Source of the DNA: Caenorhabditis remanei
Taxonomy: Eukaryota; Nematoda; Chromadorea; Rhabditida; Rhabditidae
Assembly: GCF_010183535.1 (NCBI RefSeq)
Contig: NC_071332.1
Span: 9,734,001 to 9,798,000, forward strand
Reading direction: 5' to 3'
DNA: 64,000 bases
The position numbers and the translations under genes are program-made. Within the stretch, counting starts at the first letter, position 1. Each line of letters starts with the position of its first letter. Below, piece by piece: positions 48,251 to 59,207 of the stretch. Below the pieces are notes generated by a model, which had not been told where the DNA came from, ran no database searches, and saw only the letters and a program-made list of their open reading frames with translations.

Positions 48251-49082
48251 ATGTGGCAATCTCAACCACAACCAATCCGATTTAATCAGTATGGTCAGAA
48301 CAGTAACAATAATTATTATGATTTGGTACCTGTTACATCAACCTTAAACCCAAACCCAAATGCTTCCATTGATTTTGTGGTGACACAAGTGGATAAACTG
48401 TCTAATCAGATCAACACTTTGGTGGCAGATGTGAGTTTTCTTGCGTATAAATGTGTTCTCAATAGATTCCGGAGCTCGTATTGAATATCAAAGTATTCTT
48501 ATTATTCACAGTTCTGGAACTTGATTCTATCGTTTCTGAAGAATTAGAAGATGAATTATCTTCTTCAAACAGTTCTGGGCTCCAGAAGTTCAAATGTCAG
48601 ATAGTTAGTCTTTTCAAGTTCAGACTTTTTTTTGGAAAAACAGGTTATCTGATAAGACTGATGAAATATAGGATCCGAAAGTATCATATTCCAGGGAGAA
48701 GCCGCTGGTCTTCAAATAGCTGATCGAGGTGTTGAAACATATAATAGAATGTCAAATGCATTTAATAATGGAACTATTCAAAATATCAATCGTATTGGCG
48801 TACGTTTCATAGCATAAATTTGAAAATTTTCAACACATTTCTTCCAGGATATTGCAAGCGAAAAGTTTAGTAATTGGCCAGTGACAGAACTCATTATAAT
48901 GGTTATAATTGGTGCAGTTCTTGTTGTGATTACTGTAGGTTTTGACTTTTGTTTATTCAACTTTCAAATGTCCAATCCCATTTTTACAGTTAATCTTCCT
49001 GTTTGTTTTATGTGGTGAACGTGTCACAATATACCGTAATCGAAAGAAGTTAACAACGGAATCCGACTTAGAAGTCATCTGA
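48251..49082 (+). CDS. small coiled-coil single-TM protein, cluster member 1
   Basis: Model: 48251-48452, 48512-48603, 48695-48799, 48848-48934, 48990-49082 (192 aa). The Asn/Gln/Pro-rich N terminus (MWQSQPQPIRFNQYGQNSNN) is followed by an amphipathic helix (VVTQVDKLSNQINTLVAD), an acidic Ser-rich stretch and a second helix (AAGLQIADRGVETYNRMSNA). A single membrane helix (WPVTELIIMVIIGAVLVVIT, continuing LIFLFVL) follows, then a short basic tail. Two same-strand genes downstream share this plan. Uncertainty: the best donor after exon 1 (GAT|GTGAGT at 48431) leaves the wrong phase for exon 2, so I used the weaker AAAT|GTGTTC at 48453, which restores the frame. Function unknown. Confidence 0.65.
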
Positions 49083-49835
49083 ATATCAGAATATCTGATA
49101 ACCCATGACAATCCTTTTTTCATTCCATTTGATCTCATCGTATTAAGAATAAAACTTATGAACAAAAAGTAAAAACGAGTGTTTTGATTTGCATAATTCA
49201 TCAGTTCGTATAGATACAAACGTCCACTTGAAAGGCATCGGGTTACCCATCTAACGGTCAAAACTATTCTAGAAAATACACTTTTTATACCTCCAAAGTC
49301 TTCTGAATATATTCTATGAATTCTATTGTTCTACCATTACTCAAAAACAGGTGGGTATCCAAAAGTCAATCCTCAGATTACCATCTGAACAACCTTCACC
49401 GAAAAACTTCGAAATAAAAACAATCCTATCGAACCATGTCATCTTTTTTGGAGGAAAGGCGTAAATGTGTTATAATAAAACTGAATGAAATGAAAACAAT
49501 ACGTACTTCAATTGTTCGGTGACCGGAGCTTTTTTTATCTATTTGGTTTTGTATAAGATGAGTCATTGAAATGTTTTATAAAATGGGGTTCTTCTTTTAT
49601 TGGTGGTTGAATATATGTTGAAACGTATATCAACATACTGACGGTTTCTGTTGACTGAATTGTAGGGAGGTGCTGGTTCAATTGTATTCTCAAAGATGGT
49701 TTGTTGAGTTGTAGGCACGTTGAAGACTTCTCGGTAGTGCGAAATTATTCATTGCGTCCTACAACTTCTCAGTTTTAAAATATCTCAACGAGAATTCGAG
49801 TTTCAGCATTTTCAACTATTGAAATTATGCTTCGT

Positions 49836-49846
49836 GGGGGGGGGGG
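49836..49846 (+). repeat. poly-G tract (11 G)
   Basis: Eleven consecutive guanines in intergenic DNA. Long G-tracts can form G-quadruplexes and in C. elegans are protected from deletion by the DOG-1/FANCJ helicase. Confidence 0.8.
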
Positions 49847-51549
49847 ACTGGATATAGAGTTTAGTTGACCTTGCAGAAAATTTTCAGCTTGTTCGGATGT
49901 ATGGAAGGCCTGCAATTCTTACCGTAATCTGTGATCGAAGTCAATTTTAAAGTGATTTAAAGTTTGATTAGTCGGTAGTATCCAAATTTTTGCCGCTAGA
50001 TGTTATTTTTAAGCCTTGACTGTTCTGTTTTCATTATTTTTAATGCTCCAGATCTAAATCCTGTGTCAATTTCTACATAGATCAGGTAATCCTCTCTCCT
50101 CTGTTTTTATTTCAAAATCTCAACATGCTCAGCTTCTCCTTCGTTCCAATACTCTATTTCTTCTTTTCCTAAGATCAATTGCCTATTGTGCTTTTCCTTC
50201 TTTTTTCTTCATTCCCTTATTCTCGTGCTCCCGCGCAGCTCCCGCTCCTTCGTCTCGCCGCTCGACAAACATCGGCAGCGGGTGGCTCAAATCGCTGCTC
50301 CACCCCGAGACTCTCTTTTTCCCTCGAATAGTCAGAGAGAGAGAGAAAGCACTGTGCATTGATTGGAAGAAACAGATCCAGATCAAAAAGTGGCTCTAAC
50401 CTTCCGTATTCCACTTACTCATTCTTCTCTATTTGTTTTTTGTCAGTGAGAATGGTTGCCCAAGTGGTTCTGGTTTCTTGTGGGAAGAAATCATATTGAT
50501 ATGAGATTAGACGGCAATAAGGAACAGATCAATTGTGTGCAAATTTTCTCTGACTTGCTCATTTTTTATGTTTTGTGCTCCACCGACTATACTGTTTTTC
50601 TTCTTTTGTTTCTCAAAAAGCAGTGTTTTGTTGCTTTTCAGAAACATGAATTTTAGTTTTTCAGCTTGTTTCTATTTAATAATATCGCCTTGAAATTTGG
50701 ATGTTTTTCTGCTTTCTTGACAGAATTTACTGAAACATATCTATCCGAGGATTCAAAATGTCTAGATATCTTCTACAATTATCAAACACCTTATAAATCA
50801 TAACGGAAACAATAGTTTTGCATCCGATCTATACGTTTTCGTTGAAAGTTCCATATATCGGATTGTAGAACGTTCTTAAACCATTTTTTTCACCAATTGG
50901 AAATCTGCTTTCTCTGTTCAGTTCTCCACTTATCAATGTTTCGGTCATTAGTCACGTCTAGTTGTGTCTCAGGGTAGTTTTTGAAACACGATTAAATAAA
51001 TTCCACTTCTATTCCATGCTTCACCAAGCTCTTACAGTTAGTTCTGACAGAAGTCCCTGAAAACCCTCAGCTCCACTGATTTCAACGAATCCTAACCTTT
51101 TCTCTCGTAAACTAATTTCCACTAAAAGTCAAATTATGCTCGGAACACGTTCTCTTCATTTTCATCTCTTCTTTCATAATTGTATATCTAAAACTCGAAA
51201 CTAAATGACATCCGATCGGTTTTCATCTCGTCCCGAAAAGGTAAACAAATACATGATGTCCTCATCCCTTCTACTCCTCTCGAATGTCCACGTGGATTTC
51301 GTTGTCCACTTCCAAGCATCGGCTACTATGAAGGTAAAGAAAGAGAGAGTGACATAGTGACTATGGACGAATCGGTCGCCACTTGAACAAATATTAACCC
51401 CCGGGCGGTACGCGGCGCCCTCCCACCCGTCCGCCCTGTCCGCAACTCAACGCGCAGAAGCTGCTAGGTGGGAAATGAGATAAAAGAGACGCAGGAATGA
51501 AAGCTCCATTTTCAAAGAGGGTTCAATCCCTCTAATTTTTCCACATCAT

Positions 51550-51777
51550 CTACTTCCATTCTTCCAAAATACCGTTTTCAGTTTCCTCGCCTTCTTCCAA
51601 TTTGTTTACTCTTTCAAACAATTCATTGTAACAACAAATGATAAGGCTCAATTGAAATAGAGGGCCCTGTTTGCTTACATGTGTGATTTTCCAATTCATG
51701 CACAATGCATCTTCTTCAGTCTGTATATTCCATTGAACAATAGAAATAGACGAAACATTGTTTGCTTTTGCAGACAT
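51550..51777 (-). CDS. candidate small protein, unconfirmed
   Basis: An open frame of 75 codons starting MSAKANNVSSISIVQWNIQT, in a transcript-like setting: a TTTCAG acceptor (GAATTTCAG) lies about 40 nt upstream of the ATG. It may be spliced (CAT|GTAAGC at about 51678) to the acidic end LEEGEETENGILEEW. The stretch VQWNIQ...MNWKI followed by LSLIICCYNE vaguely recalls the N-terminal half of nematode MATH domains, but this is weak. It could be a gene remnant. Confidence 0.3.
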   Translation of the reverse strand: MSAKANNVSSISIVQWNIQTEEDALCMNWKITHVSKQGPLFQLSLIICCYNELFERVNKLEEGEETENGILEEWK

Positions 51778-53713
51778 GTTGCGGTTTTGAGAATAGGCTA
51801 GCAGGGAAATAGATAGGACTGAAATTCTAAAGTGTTCAGTATCAGTGTTACATTCCTCTGATAAACATTTTGAGAATATGTTGCGAATTACGAATACCAT
51901 CATGTGATACGGTACCGTCCAGAATTTGGAATGTTGGCTATAATGAGTTCATCTAGACATCTGGAAACAGATTATTCTGAATATTTTATTTGTATTCTGG
52001 AGGTTTTGGCATATTAGACTCGATCTTAAGCTCTCAATTAAGTTTTTTTTTTCTGTCTGCGCGATACTGTAGCTTTTTATGCAGGGTTACTTTAACTTTT
52101 CAGACATTATCCCGAAGTTGTTTTACCAATACCGTAGAATGTTTTATCAGTTTATTTTGCTATATTTCGGTCCCTTCCTTCTTAATATCTATTTTTGTCT
52201 GAAACTGACCACACCTTTCAGTGACTCAACCTTTCTGAGTCCAGAATAAACTAACCAAATGGCCCTTAAAAGTTAAAATCTTTCCATTTCCTCCAATGAC
52301 TCACTTTTATTCCATAAACTTATCCAAACTTTGACTCATCCTCTCCTCCCTAAACACCCCCTCTTTGCTTTACCTCCTTTCATTTTTTCATCGCCTATGC
52401 GTTTCCGTTTCGTAATCACTGGCAGTAAGCATAAGCATACAACAAAATCAAGAACTGAGACGAGAAAGTATCAGTGAAAATGAAATATGAATCGCAAACA
52501 AAAACGAGAGAATGTGGAGAAATTGAGCGAGAAGAATCTGATGAGTATACAGTTTCTAAAGTTTTCGCTGAGCTGGCGGAATTTATTAATATTCCGAAAA
52601 GAGAACTGTACTGATTAGTTTTTCTTTCAAAATTTTAGTTCTCGTTTTCTTATTCAAAACAGTATTTGGTCTGCTTCTGAATTCCAAGAATTCTTTGAAT
52701 GCGTGTTTTTGTGATTTTTTGTGTGATTGTGAGTCATATTGAACCAAATAATCAAGTCAGTCAATAAGAATGTTCCATCACAAAAAAAGTTCAAAAGAAA
52801 CGTTTCTCGATGATTTTTTCAGAAGATGTGAACCTGGTAGCACAAAAATGCAAAACTCTGGGAATTTTTTTTTCCAAAAAAAGTTTTATGTCAGGAGAAT
52901 AATAATGGCCCATAATGAAAATTGCTTATATTTTGAAATCTGAAAACTACAGTATCCTTGTAACTCTGTAATCCCTACATGAGTCTGTCTCATTTAACTT
53001 TTATTCGCAATTCTAGACCTAGAGGATGTTTTGAAATCATTGGAAGTTCGCTCCGATCCAGCAGTCTCCGCCCTCTTTCCTACATTATTTCCGAAATTCT
53101 CCAAAATGACATCACTCACCACTACTCATCGAGAGAGTGTCCATGTTCCATTTTTCTCATCACTATTTGATATAGGTTTCTTGTCCATCACTAGGCACGT
53201 TTCAACCTCTTTTTCCTCTACCCATCTTCCGCGTGTGCACAATGAGTCACTTTCCGTTTCCCTGTCAATTGGTGACTCGTCGTGCCAATTCTATTCTCAG
53301 ATTTACCTCATTTCCATACTGTTCCTCGTTTTCTCTATTGTCACTGATTATACGTAACATCACAATTTCGATATCAGAGTGAGAGTTTCGGCTGCTTTCC
53401 ACTATCACATAGAGATACATAGAGCTATTATTATATTGACGAGCGATGTGTCAATATTTTGCATACAAAACGCTTTTCCCTCTTCCCTCTTCGTCTTCAA
53501 TATTCTTTTTCTTCTTGTATCGTACTCGTCTTCCTTTTACTGCCCATATCGATAAAACATGCGGGACTGAATGGAGAGATGCTTCTTCTTCTTCTTTCTA
53601 CAACAACTCTTTCATCGGTATCATACCAAAAAAACTTTCTTTACTTTCTCTTCCCTCTTTTCCCACACCGTCCTTTTTCTTATCACTCATCATACTTTTT
53701 TATATTTTTCAGA

Positions 53714-55180
53714 ATGTCAGTGGATCAGACGATAACAGAGCTCAGTGGCACTTTGGCACAGCTGAGTACACTAGTTGCACATATTAATGGACAAATTTCG
53801 GGTATCACGGGACGAGTTAATCTAACACTCGATAACTTTGATCAGGCGGTAGCGAATCTGGCGAAAGATGCGGGTTCACTGACATATCAAGTTGGGAATA
53901 CGGTATCACAAGTGAGTTTTTATTATGATTTCCCAAAAATTAGATCTTGGAACCTTCTGAAGAGAAATGAAGTTTTGTTATTGATATTTTCCTTTCGTAA
54001 AAATTACACTATTCTGAAACCCCAAATTAAGAAAACTCTCATAGAACTTTTGTTCATTTTATCTTTGTTTCAGGTGCCCAATGCGTGGATATTCTATTTC
54101 ATCTTCATTACCCTGATAGTCGTATTTATTCTATTATCAGTTCTGATACTTCTCAGTGTCATAACAAAAGCCCAAGTGATATATTCCTTTATGAAAGGTT
54201 CGGACGACAGTGAGTTACTTTTTTACTATTGTAAATACCGATATAGTTTCCAAGAACCCTTTAGTAATCGTTGTGAAGCCTGAATTTGTCCTCCTTGCCA
54301 CCCACTAAAGATTTCTATCAATTTTTATCTTTCTCGAATTCAAGCCTCATTTCATTTCTTTCTGTGTGCCATGATTTAGTCTGCCTTCCATTACAGGTTC
54401 CAAACGAATGCTCGTCGAAAAAACACGACGAAGTACTGGAGATTTTGGATCACAAAGGATGCGAACATCAATGAGACACGTACAGATTCCGATGGAGACG
54501 GAACCCAGGAGACCTGGTTTTCGAAGAGGTGTGCACTTCTGAAAATATGAGAAAAAAGTTGTGTCGTGGTTGTTTTCTATTCAATGTCATGACTACTGAT
54601 TCAGTTTTTCACAAGCTAACAAAATTAGTTATCAGAAAAGGAGTTATAAGGAATTATTTTGAGATTCGAAATTCAAGAAACAACAATATGACCGAAGATC
54701 AGACTAACAGATAACATTCAACTGTTAAGAATTTCATATCTCAGAAAAAAAATGTTGGGTTTTGGAATAAAGATGCACTGAACATCGTTATAGAGACCAG
54801 ATCATATTGAGAGATTTTTGTATGGAACTGTAAATTCAGATAATTTTGGTTAAAATACTAACCAAAAATCAACTAATAAAACTCATCCACTATCAAATTC
54901 TAGCTTACATTATATTTCTACGCATGACCTTTTGTTTTTTTTTCTATTTTCTTTTCTCCAAACTTACATTGTTCAGGAATGTTTTCAGCGAGAAAACAAA
55001 AATGTATTCCATTTTAACTCATATAATTATTTCTTTATTCCAGAAACCAACTCAACTGTATCAATAACCGCTGAAAACAACAACGTCCGACCCTATCAAC
55101 GACGACCCGATGATTCTGGAAAGTATTCTGACCATCAACAATCATCATCTCGACCCTATTCGACACGTTTAGAAGTATAA
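53714..55180 (+). CDS. small coiled-coil single-TM protein, cluster member 2
   Basis: Four exons: 53714-53911, 54074-54209, 54397-54528, 55044-55180 (200 aa). The N-terminal 65 residues are one long amphipathic helix with hydrophobic heptads (ELSGTLAQLSTLVAHINGQI; VNLTLDNFDQAVANLAKDAG). A strong membrane helix follows (WIFYFIFITLIVVFILLSVL). The cytosolic-type tail is basic and Arg-rich (SSKRMLVEKTRRSTGDF; TEPRRPGFRR) and ends in an Asn/Ser/Arg-rich segment (NNNVRPYQRRPDD). The NLTLxNxDQ motif is shared with member 3. The ATG sits 2 nt after TTTTTCAG. The design recalls SNARE-like or tail-anchored membrane proteins, but no SNARE zero-layer can be assigned. Function unknown. Confidence 0.75.
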
Positions 55181-55773
55181 CTGACATTGCTCATTCCATT
55201 CCAAACCGTTGATTATTTCCGTGCCTTATCCTGTTTTTGTTACCAATCATTTCCTACCCATTTGCCTCTTTCGCTCATTCTCATTCACCGGTGTCTTCCT
55301 TCCAAACCACTTCTAGTTTTTGATTATGCTTCATCTTCTTATTCTCAGTCAGACCTGCCAATTCAATTTCATGACCTAGTCCAGGTAAACCACCTCATCT
55401 TGATGTTTGTATTCTAGATGCTTTTCCTATTGATCTCTTCGCTATGTGCTCTTTCCATTCTTCTGTGTTCTTCTCACAACAAATGAATGAAAACTCTCAA
55501 AATATATGAATGATTGTCAAGACACGGATAGAAAGAGAGGTTGAGGGGACCAAACAATAAGGGAAAACGTGGAGGAAGAACGAGAAGAATAAGAAATGAA
55601 TAAATGAATCAGAAAGTAAACAGTCTGGCAGATAGAGAGACCTAAAATGGAATGGTGGGGTACGCTTCTTCTCTCGCTCTCTCACTTATTCTCTATTTTA
55701 CCAATGAAGTGATAAGCAATCGAAATATTCACTTTCGTCACTCTAGTCACAATTCTCAACACAATACAGAAAA
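55181..55773. other. intergenic
   Basis: 593 bp between members 2 and 3 of the coiled-coil/TM cluster, same strand. No additional exon seen; the region carries the 3' UTR and the next promoter. Confidence 0.45.
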
Positions 55774-58544
55774 ATGGGAGTCGATGAAGAGGTTCAGAAT
55801 ATCTACTACAGTATCTACAATATCAATTTGACACTAGTCAACGTAAGTTTTCATTTCATCACTAAAATGTAGCCAGCTCTTCTCTAAAAAAATCTCAACT
55901 GAAAATTGATCAATTGAAATCTCTTCCACGAATTTCATATCAGTATTTCTGATTCATTACATTTATAGACCCAAACATCTTGGATAAAAGCAATTTACCG
56001 GATTTTTGACAGCAGTGCTCTTAAGTACACATCGATCTTATTGAAAAAAAACGAGTGCACCGTTTTCTCACGTTTATTCTCTTCAATCCTATCAATAAAA
56101 ATTTCCAAAAACCTCATTGAGGGATTTATCGTCGAGTATCGGCACTGGATCACATGAGTTAAAACTGCAATTTTGTAGAGATAATAAGTTGATAAAAACT
56201 GAAAACTTCGTATCCATTCTCCTTTTTGAATTAGGATTTCTGAAAACCTTCTCAAATCATTGAATTTTCGTGCTCTCTGACATTTCCAGCTCTATAATCC
56301 CACCCAAAAAAGCAAGGAAAGAAACGAAATAAAGCTAAACCATTCAATATTTCATTCAATCCCGTTTTGCTGAGAGTGCGAAAATCCCCTGAATTTCGCG
56401 CCTAAATTAGATTCCAATCTCTGCTGCACCAACGGCTTGGGGAGCCAATACGTATACTCCTAACCTCACCAAAATGTTCTAGTATCATTTGCATTTCATC
56501 CGTGACACACGTCTAGACACAGAAAAACCCAGATATGTTGGGCCTTGTTTTGGTCCCAGTTTTCCGTTTCCCCACTCTCTTTTCTGCGATTCGTTTTCCA
56601 TAATAATAAAAGGTCGTCATGCCAAATTGCTGCTGCTCCAACGTCTTCTTTCGTCTTCCTTCTCGCTTCCACTTCCTATTTTTGCTTCTATCCATTCATT
56701 CTTTTCTCTTTTTTTCCTTCTTTTTTCGTTTGTGTTTTTTCTGCGTTTCGATTCGTGAGAACTCATGAGTGACACCATGTATTCCATATTCTTTACTCCG
56801 TCACATATCTCATTCGTTCCGTTTTCTTTCATAATATTTTCCAATTATGTTAGTCGTTTCACTCGACAGAAAATTGTATCAAAAAACGATATAAATCATT
56901 CAAAAAGAGAAAAACGGATAATTTATAGTCTAACACAGTTTTTTGTGAGTAGTAGGTGGAATTGTAACTTACTTTGTGTTTCATGTTTTGTTCTCTTTCG
57001 AGTGTGCTCCAAATCATTTCAAAGAGATGAACATTTCCCTTTCAAGTGGTAAATTTAGAGTCGAAGTCTGGGTCAAATTGAGTTACTTGGCAAATCAGAA
57101 TTGGAACACAAGTTTTCCTACTCAGTTCAAGACTTCTTTTTTATATAAATTCAGATTTACTATTTCTGAACGGGCACACTTTTTGTTGCTTTAATTGATT
57201 AAAACAGCATCTTCGGAAAATTCCTCAGATCTTTCATGTGTTACCAAAACCAAAAATTTTTAATTTCTAGAGTTTCGTCCTTATGAAGAAATTTGGTTTG
57301 ACAAAAATATTTTTTATTCCGGTTATCCAGAACTAATAAGATTCGTCATCTGTATGAATGAGCACACAAGTTTTGAACACTTTTCAGAATTTTGATGGAA
57401 GTTTCTGAGAGCTTGTGTTCTAGGTGTAGGGTAAAGAACCTGTATGGCCTCTATGGTCGAAATTAAGGTTCTCCTCTACTTTTGAGACAATATGAAGATT
57501 TTTTGAATTTTGAATTTGTTTTGATTTCCTTACTAGTTAGTACGCCTCCAGATCTTTTCGAACCCAAATTCCCAGTTTTCAATAAAATCGTATTTTTGAT
57601 TCGTTATTGCTATACACAATTTATCTGTACAAAATCTAGCTAACTCTACAATTTTCGGATTGTTTTCAAAAACAAAGCAAAAAATCTAAAAACACAGTGT
57701 GCATTCATTCTGAAAATATTAATTTAATCTACTATCTCCACACTCGATCACTCAATTTTTCTTCTTTCAGTTAGACCAAGGATTAGGACAACTCGTCGAC
57801 GGCATGAATTTCGGACTTGGCGTTTTTGATCAACATGTGAGTTTAGATTGGAAAAAAGAAGAAGAGTTGTTGACTTTTTGAACGAACAGAGACAAATAAT
57901 GTCGGTTTACAGGTCAATATGGTTGTTGGAAAAGTGAATGATGTACAGAACAATGTCAACTCAAAGCTCACATTGGTTTGTTTCTTAGTTCTTCTTTTTT
58001 CGAGTATTTCCAATGAATAGTTTTCAGTTTCCAAGTGAATGGGTCTACTTGTTTGTTCTTATGTTTATTGTTCTTGTTCTACTTGGATTAGTCGGTTATC
58101 TCCTCTACTACATTGTCAATTATATTCTGAATCGACATGATAGATACGAAGAATATCGCATGTGGTATCTGAAAAATGTGATGAAGCAAGATATTGACGA
58201 CTGGGAAGAAGATGATGAATTCGCTGAAGGATTCTATTCACTCAGTGATGACACACCTCCGCCCACGTATAGTGAATATGTGCAGACTGCGGACTTGTAT
58301 GCAAACTATCATGGTAATTATTTTTCAGAGAGGAATCTATATAACTTCAAATTAACTTGAGTTAAGGAGATACGCACAGAGTCTCAAAAGAAATCAATTA
58401 GTTCATGTGTTTTGAACTCATAATGACTCATGAATACTTTATAAATTTTCAGATGAAGTGGAAGCTCAACGCAAATCCAATCAATTCAGTTCTCGAATCG
58501 GTCGACCTCGTGGCACCGGCAAAGAATACAACACTCTCATTTGA
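55774..58544 (+). CDS. small coiled-coil single-TM protein, cluster member 3
   Basis: Five exons: 55774-55842, 57771-57836, 57913-57975, 58028-58313, 58453-58544 (191 aa). The N-terminal 70 residues are amphipathic (MGVDEEVQNIYYSIYNINLT; LVNLDQGLGQLVDGM; VVGKVNDVQNNVNSKLTL), with NLTLxNxDQ as in member 2. A membrane helix follows (WVYLFVLMFIVLVLLGLVGY). The tail is acidic (DDWEEDDEFAE), carries a PPxY motif (TPPPTYSEY) that could bind WW-domain ubiquitin ligases of the NEDD4 type, and ends with a basic RGRPRGTGKEY-like segment. Exon ends fall at equivalent places relative to the helix and TM in member 2, supporting common origin. The first intron is 1.9 kb with no visible nested gene. MG at the N terminus lacks the Ser/Thr at position 6 expected for myristoylation. 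Confidence 0.75.
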
Positions 58545-58877
58545 TCTATTACAACAAAATGTTCGTATATATTTTATTTTATACGGGTTTCAATTTCTGT
58601 TACTGAACAAAAAAGAGAAATCGAAATAAATACAACATGTGACTTGTTTTATTTTGGTTTTAGTTTTAGTTTCAATTCAATCATAAACAATGGCAGATAC
58701 CACATTTTGATGGCAATCCGATTGGCGTCTCTCGCATTTCCCGCTCGTTTTTTTGCGATTTAAATCCGGTCGGAGGTCGATTTGCATACAATTCTCGATT
58801 TCCCATTTTGGTGTATTTTCCGTTGACAGAGACAAATATTTCAGTCATCACCTGATATTTAATATATTTTCTACACT
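58545..58877. other. intergenic
   Basis: 3' UTR of cluster member 3 (AATAAA at about 58626) and promoter of the Gly-rich peptide gene. No gene seen. Confidence 0.5.
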
Positions 58878-59207
58878 ATGATTGTTTCAAAACTACTACT
58901 TTTGATTTCTATTGTAACAACGATTTCTGCTCAATATGGTGGCTTGTACCCCGGAATGTACGGTGGACTTGGATACGGTGGTTACGGAGGATACGGTAGT
59001 TATGGAGGACTTGGGATGTATGGAGGAGGATTAGGAATGGGAGGACTTGGACTTGGAGGACTCGGAGGAATGGGAATGTACAGTCCATATGGTTATGGAA
59101 ATTACTGGTGCAAGTAAGTAAACTTTTATTTCCATGAAAGAGCACCATGATTAGTCTATCATTCTTACAGTAACTACGGATTGTATGGGAAGAAGAAAAA
59201 GCGATAG
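58878..59207 (+). CDS. secreted Gly/Tyr-rich peptide (90 aa)
   Basis: Two exons, 58878-59113 and 59171-59207. The signal peptide is MIVSKLLLLISIVTTISA, followed by about 60 residues of Gly-Tyr/Leu/Met repeats (QYGGLYPGMYGGLGYGGYGG, then GLGMGGLGLGG). The C terminus is YGNYWCKNNYGLYG ending in the basic KKKKR. It resembles the YGGYG-type nlp/cnc antimicrobial peptides and Gly-rich cuticle proteins of nematode epidermis; which of these it is cannot be told. A single Cys in the mature part could allow dimerisation. Alternative last exons may exist downstream (see findings). Confidence 0.8.

Larger units (their letters stand above)
49083..53713. other. intergenic region with one weak gene candidate
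   Basis: 4.6 kb between members 1 and 2 of the coiled-coil/TM cluster. It holds an 11-G tract (49836), two GC-rich islands (about 50218-50310 and 51395-51475) in otherwise AT-rich DNA, and a candidate small minus-strand gene (51550-51777). No other coding signal. Confidence 0.45.

Noticed and set aside
50218..50310. tRNA or structured RNA in a GC-rich patch
   Set aside because: No T-loop (GGTTCRANNCC) and no A/B box pair; cannot be folded into a cloverleaf by eye.
53459..53713. In-frame upstream extension of coiled-coil/TM member 2
   Set aside because: TTTTTCAG lies 2 nt before the ATG at 53714, so the mRNA most likely begins there by trans-splicing; the extension is pyrimidine-tract translation.
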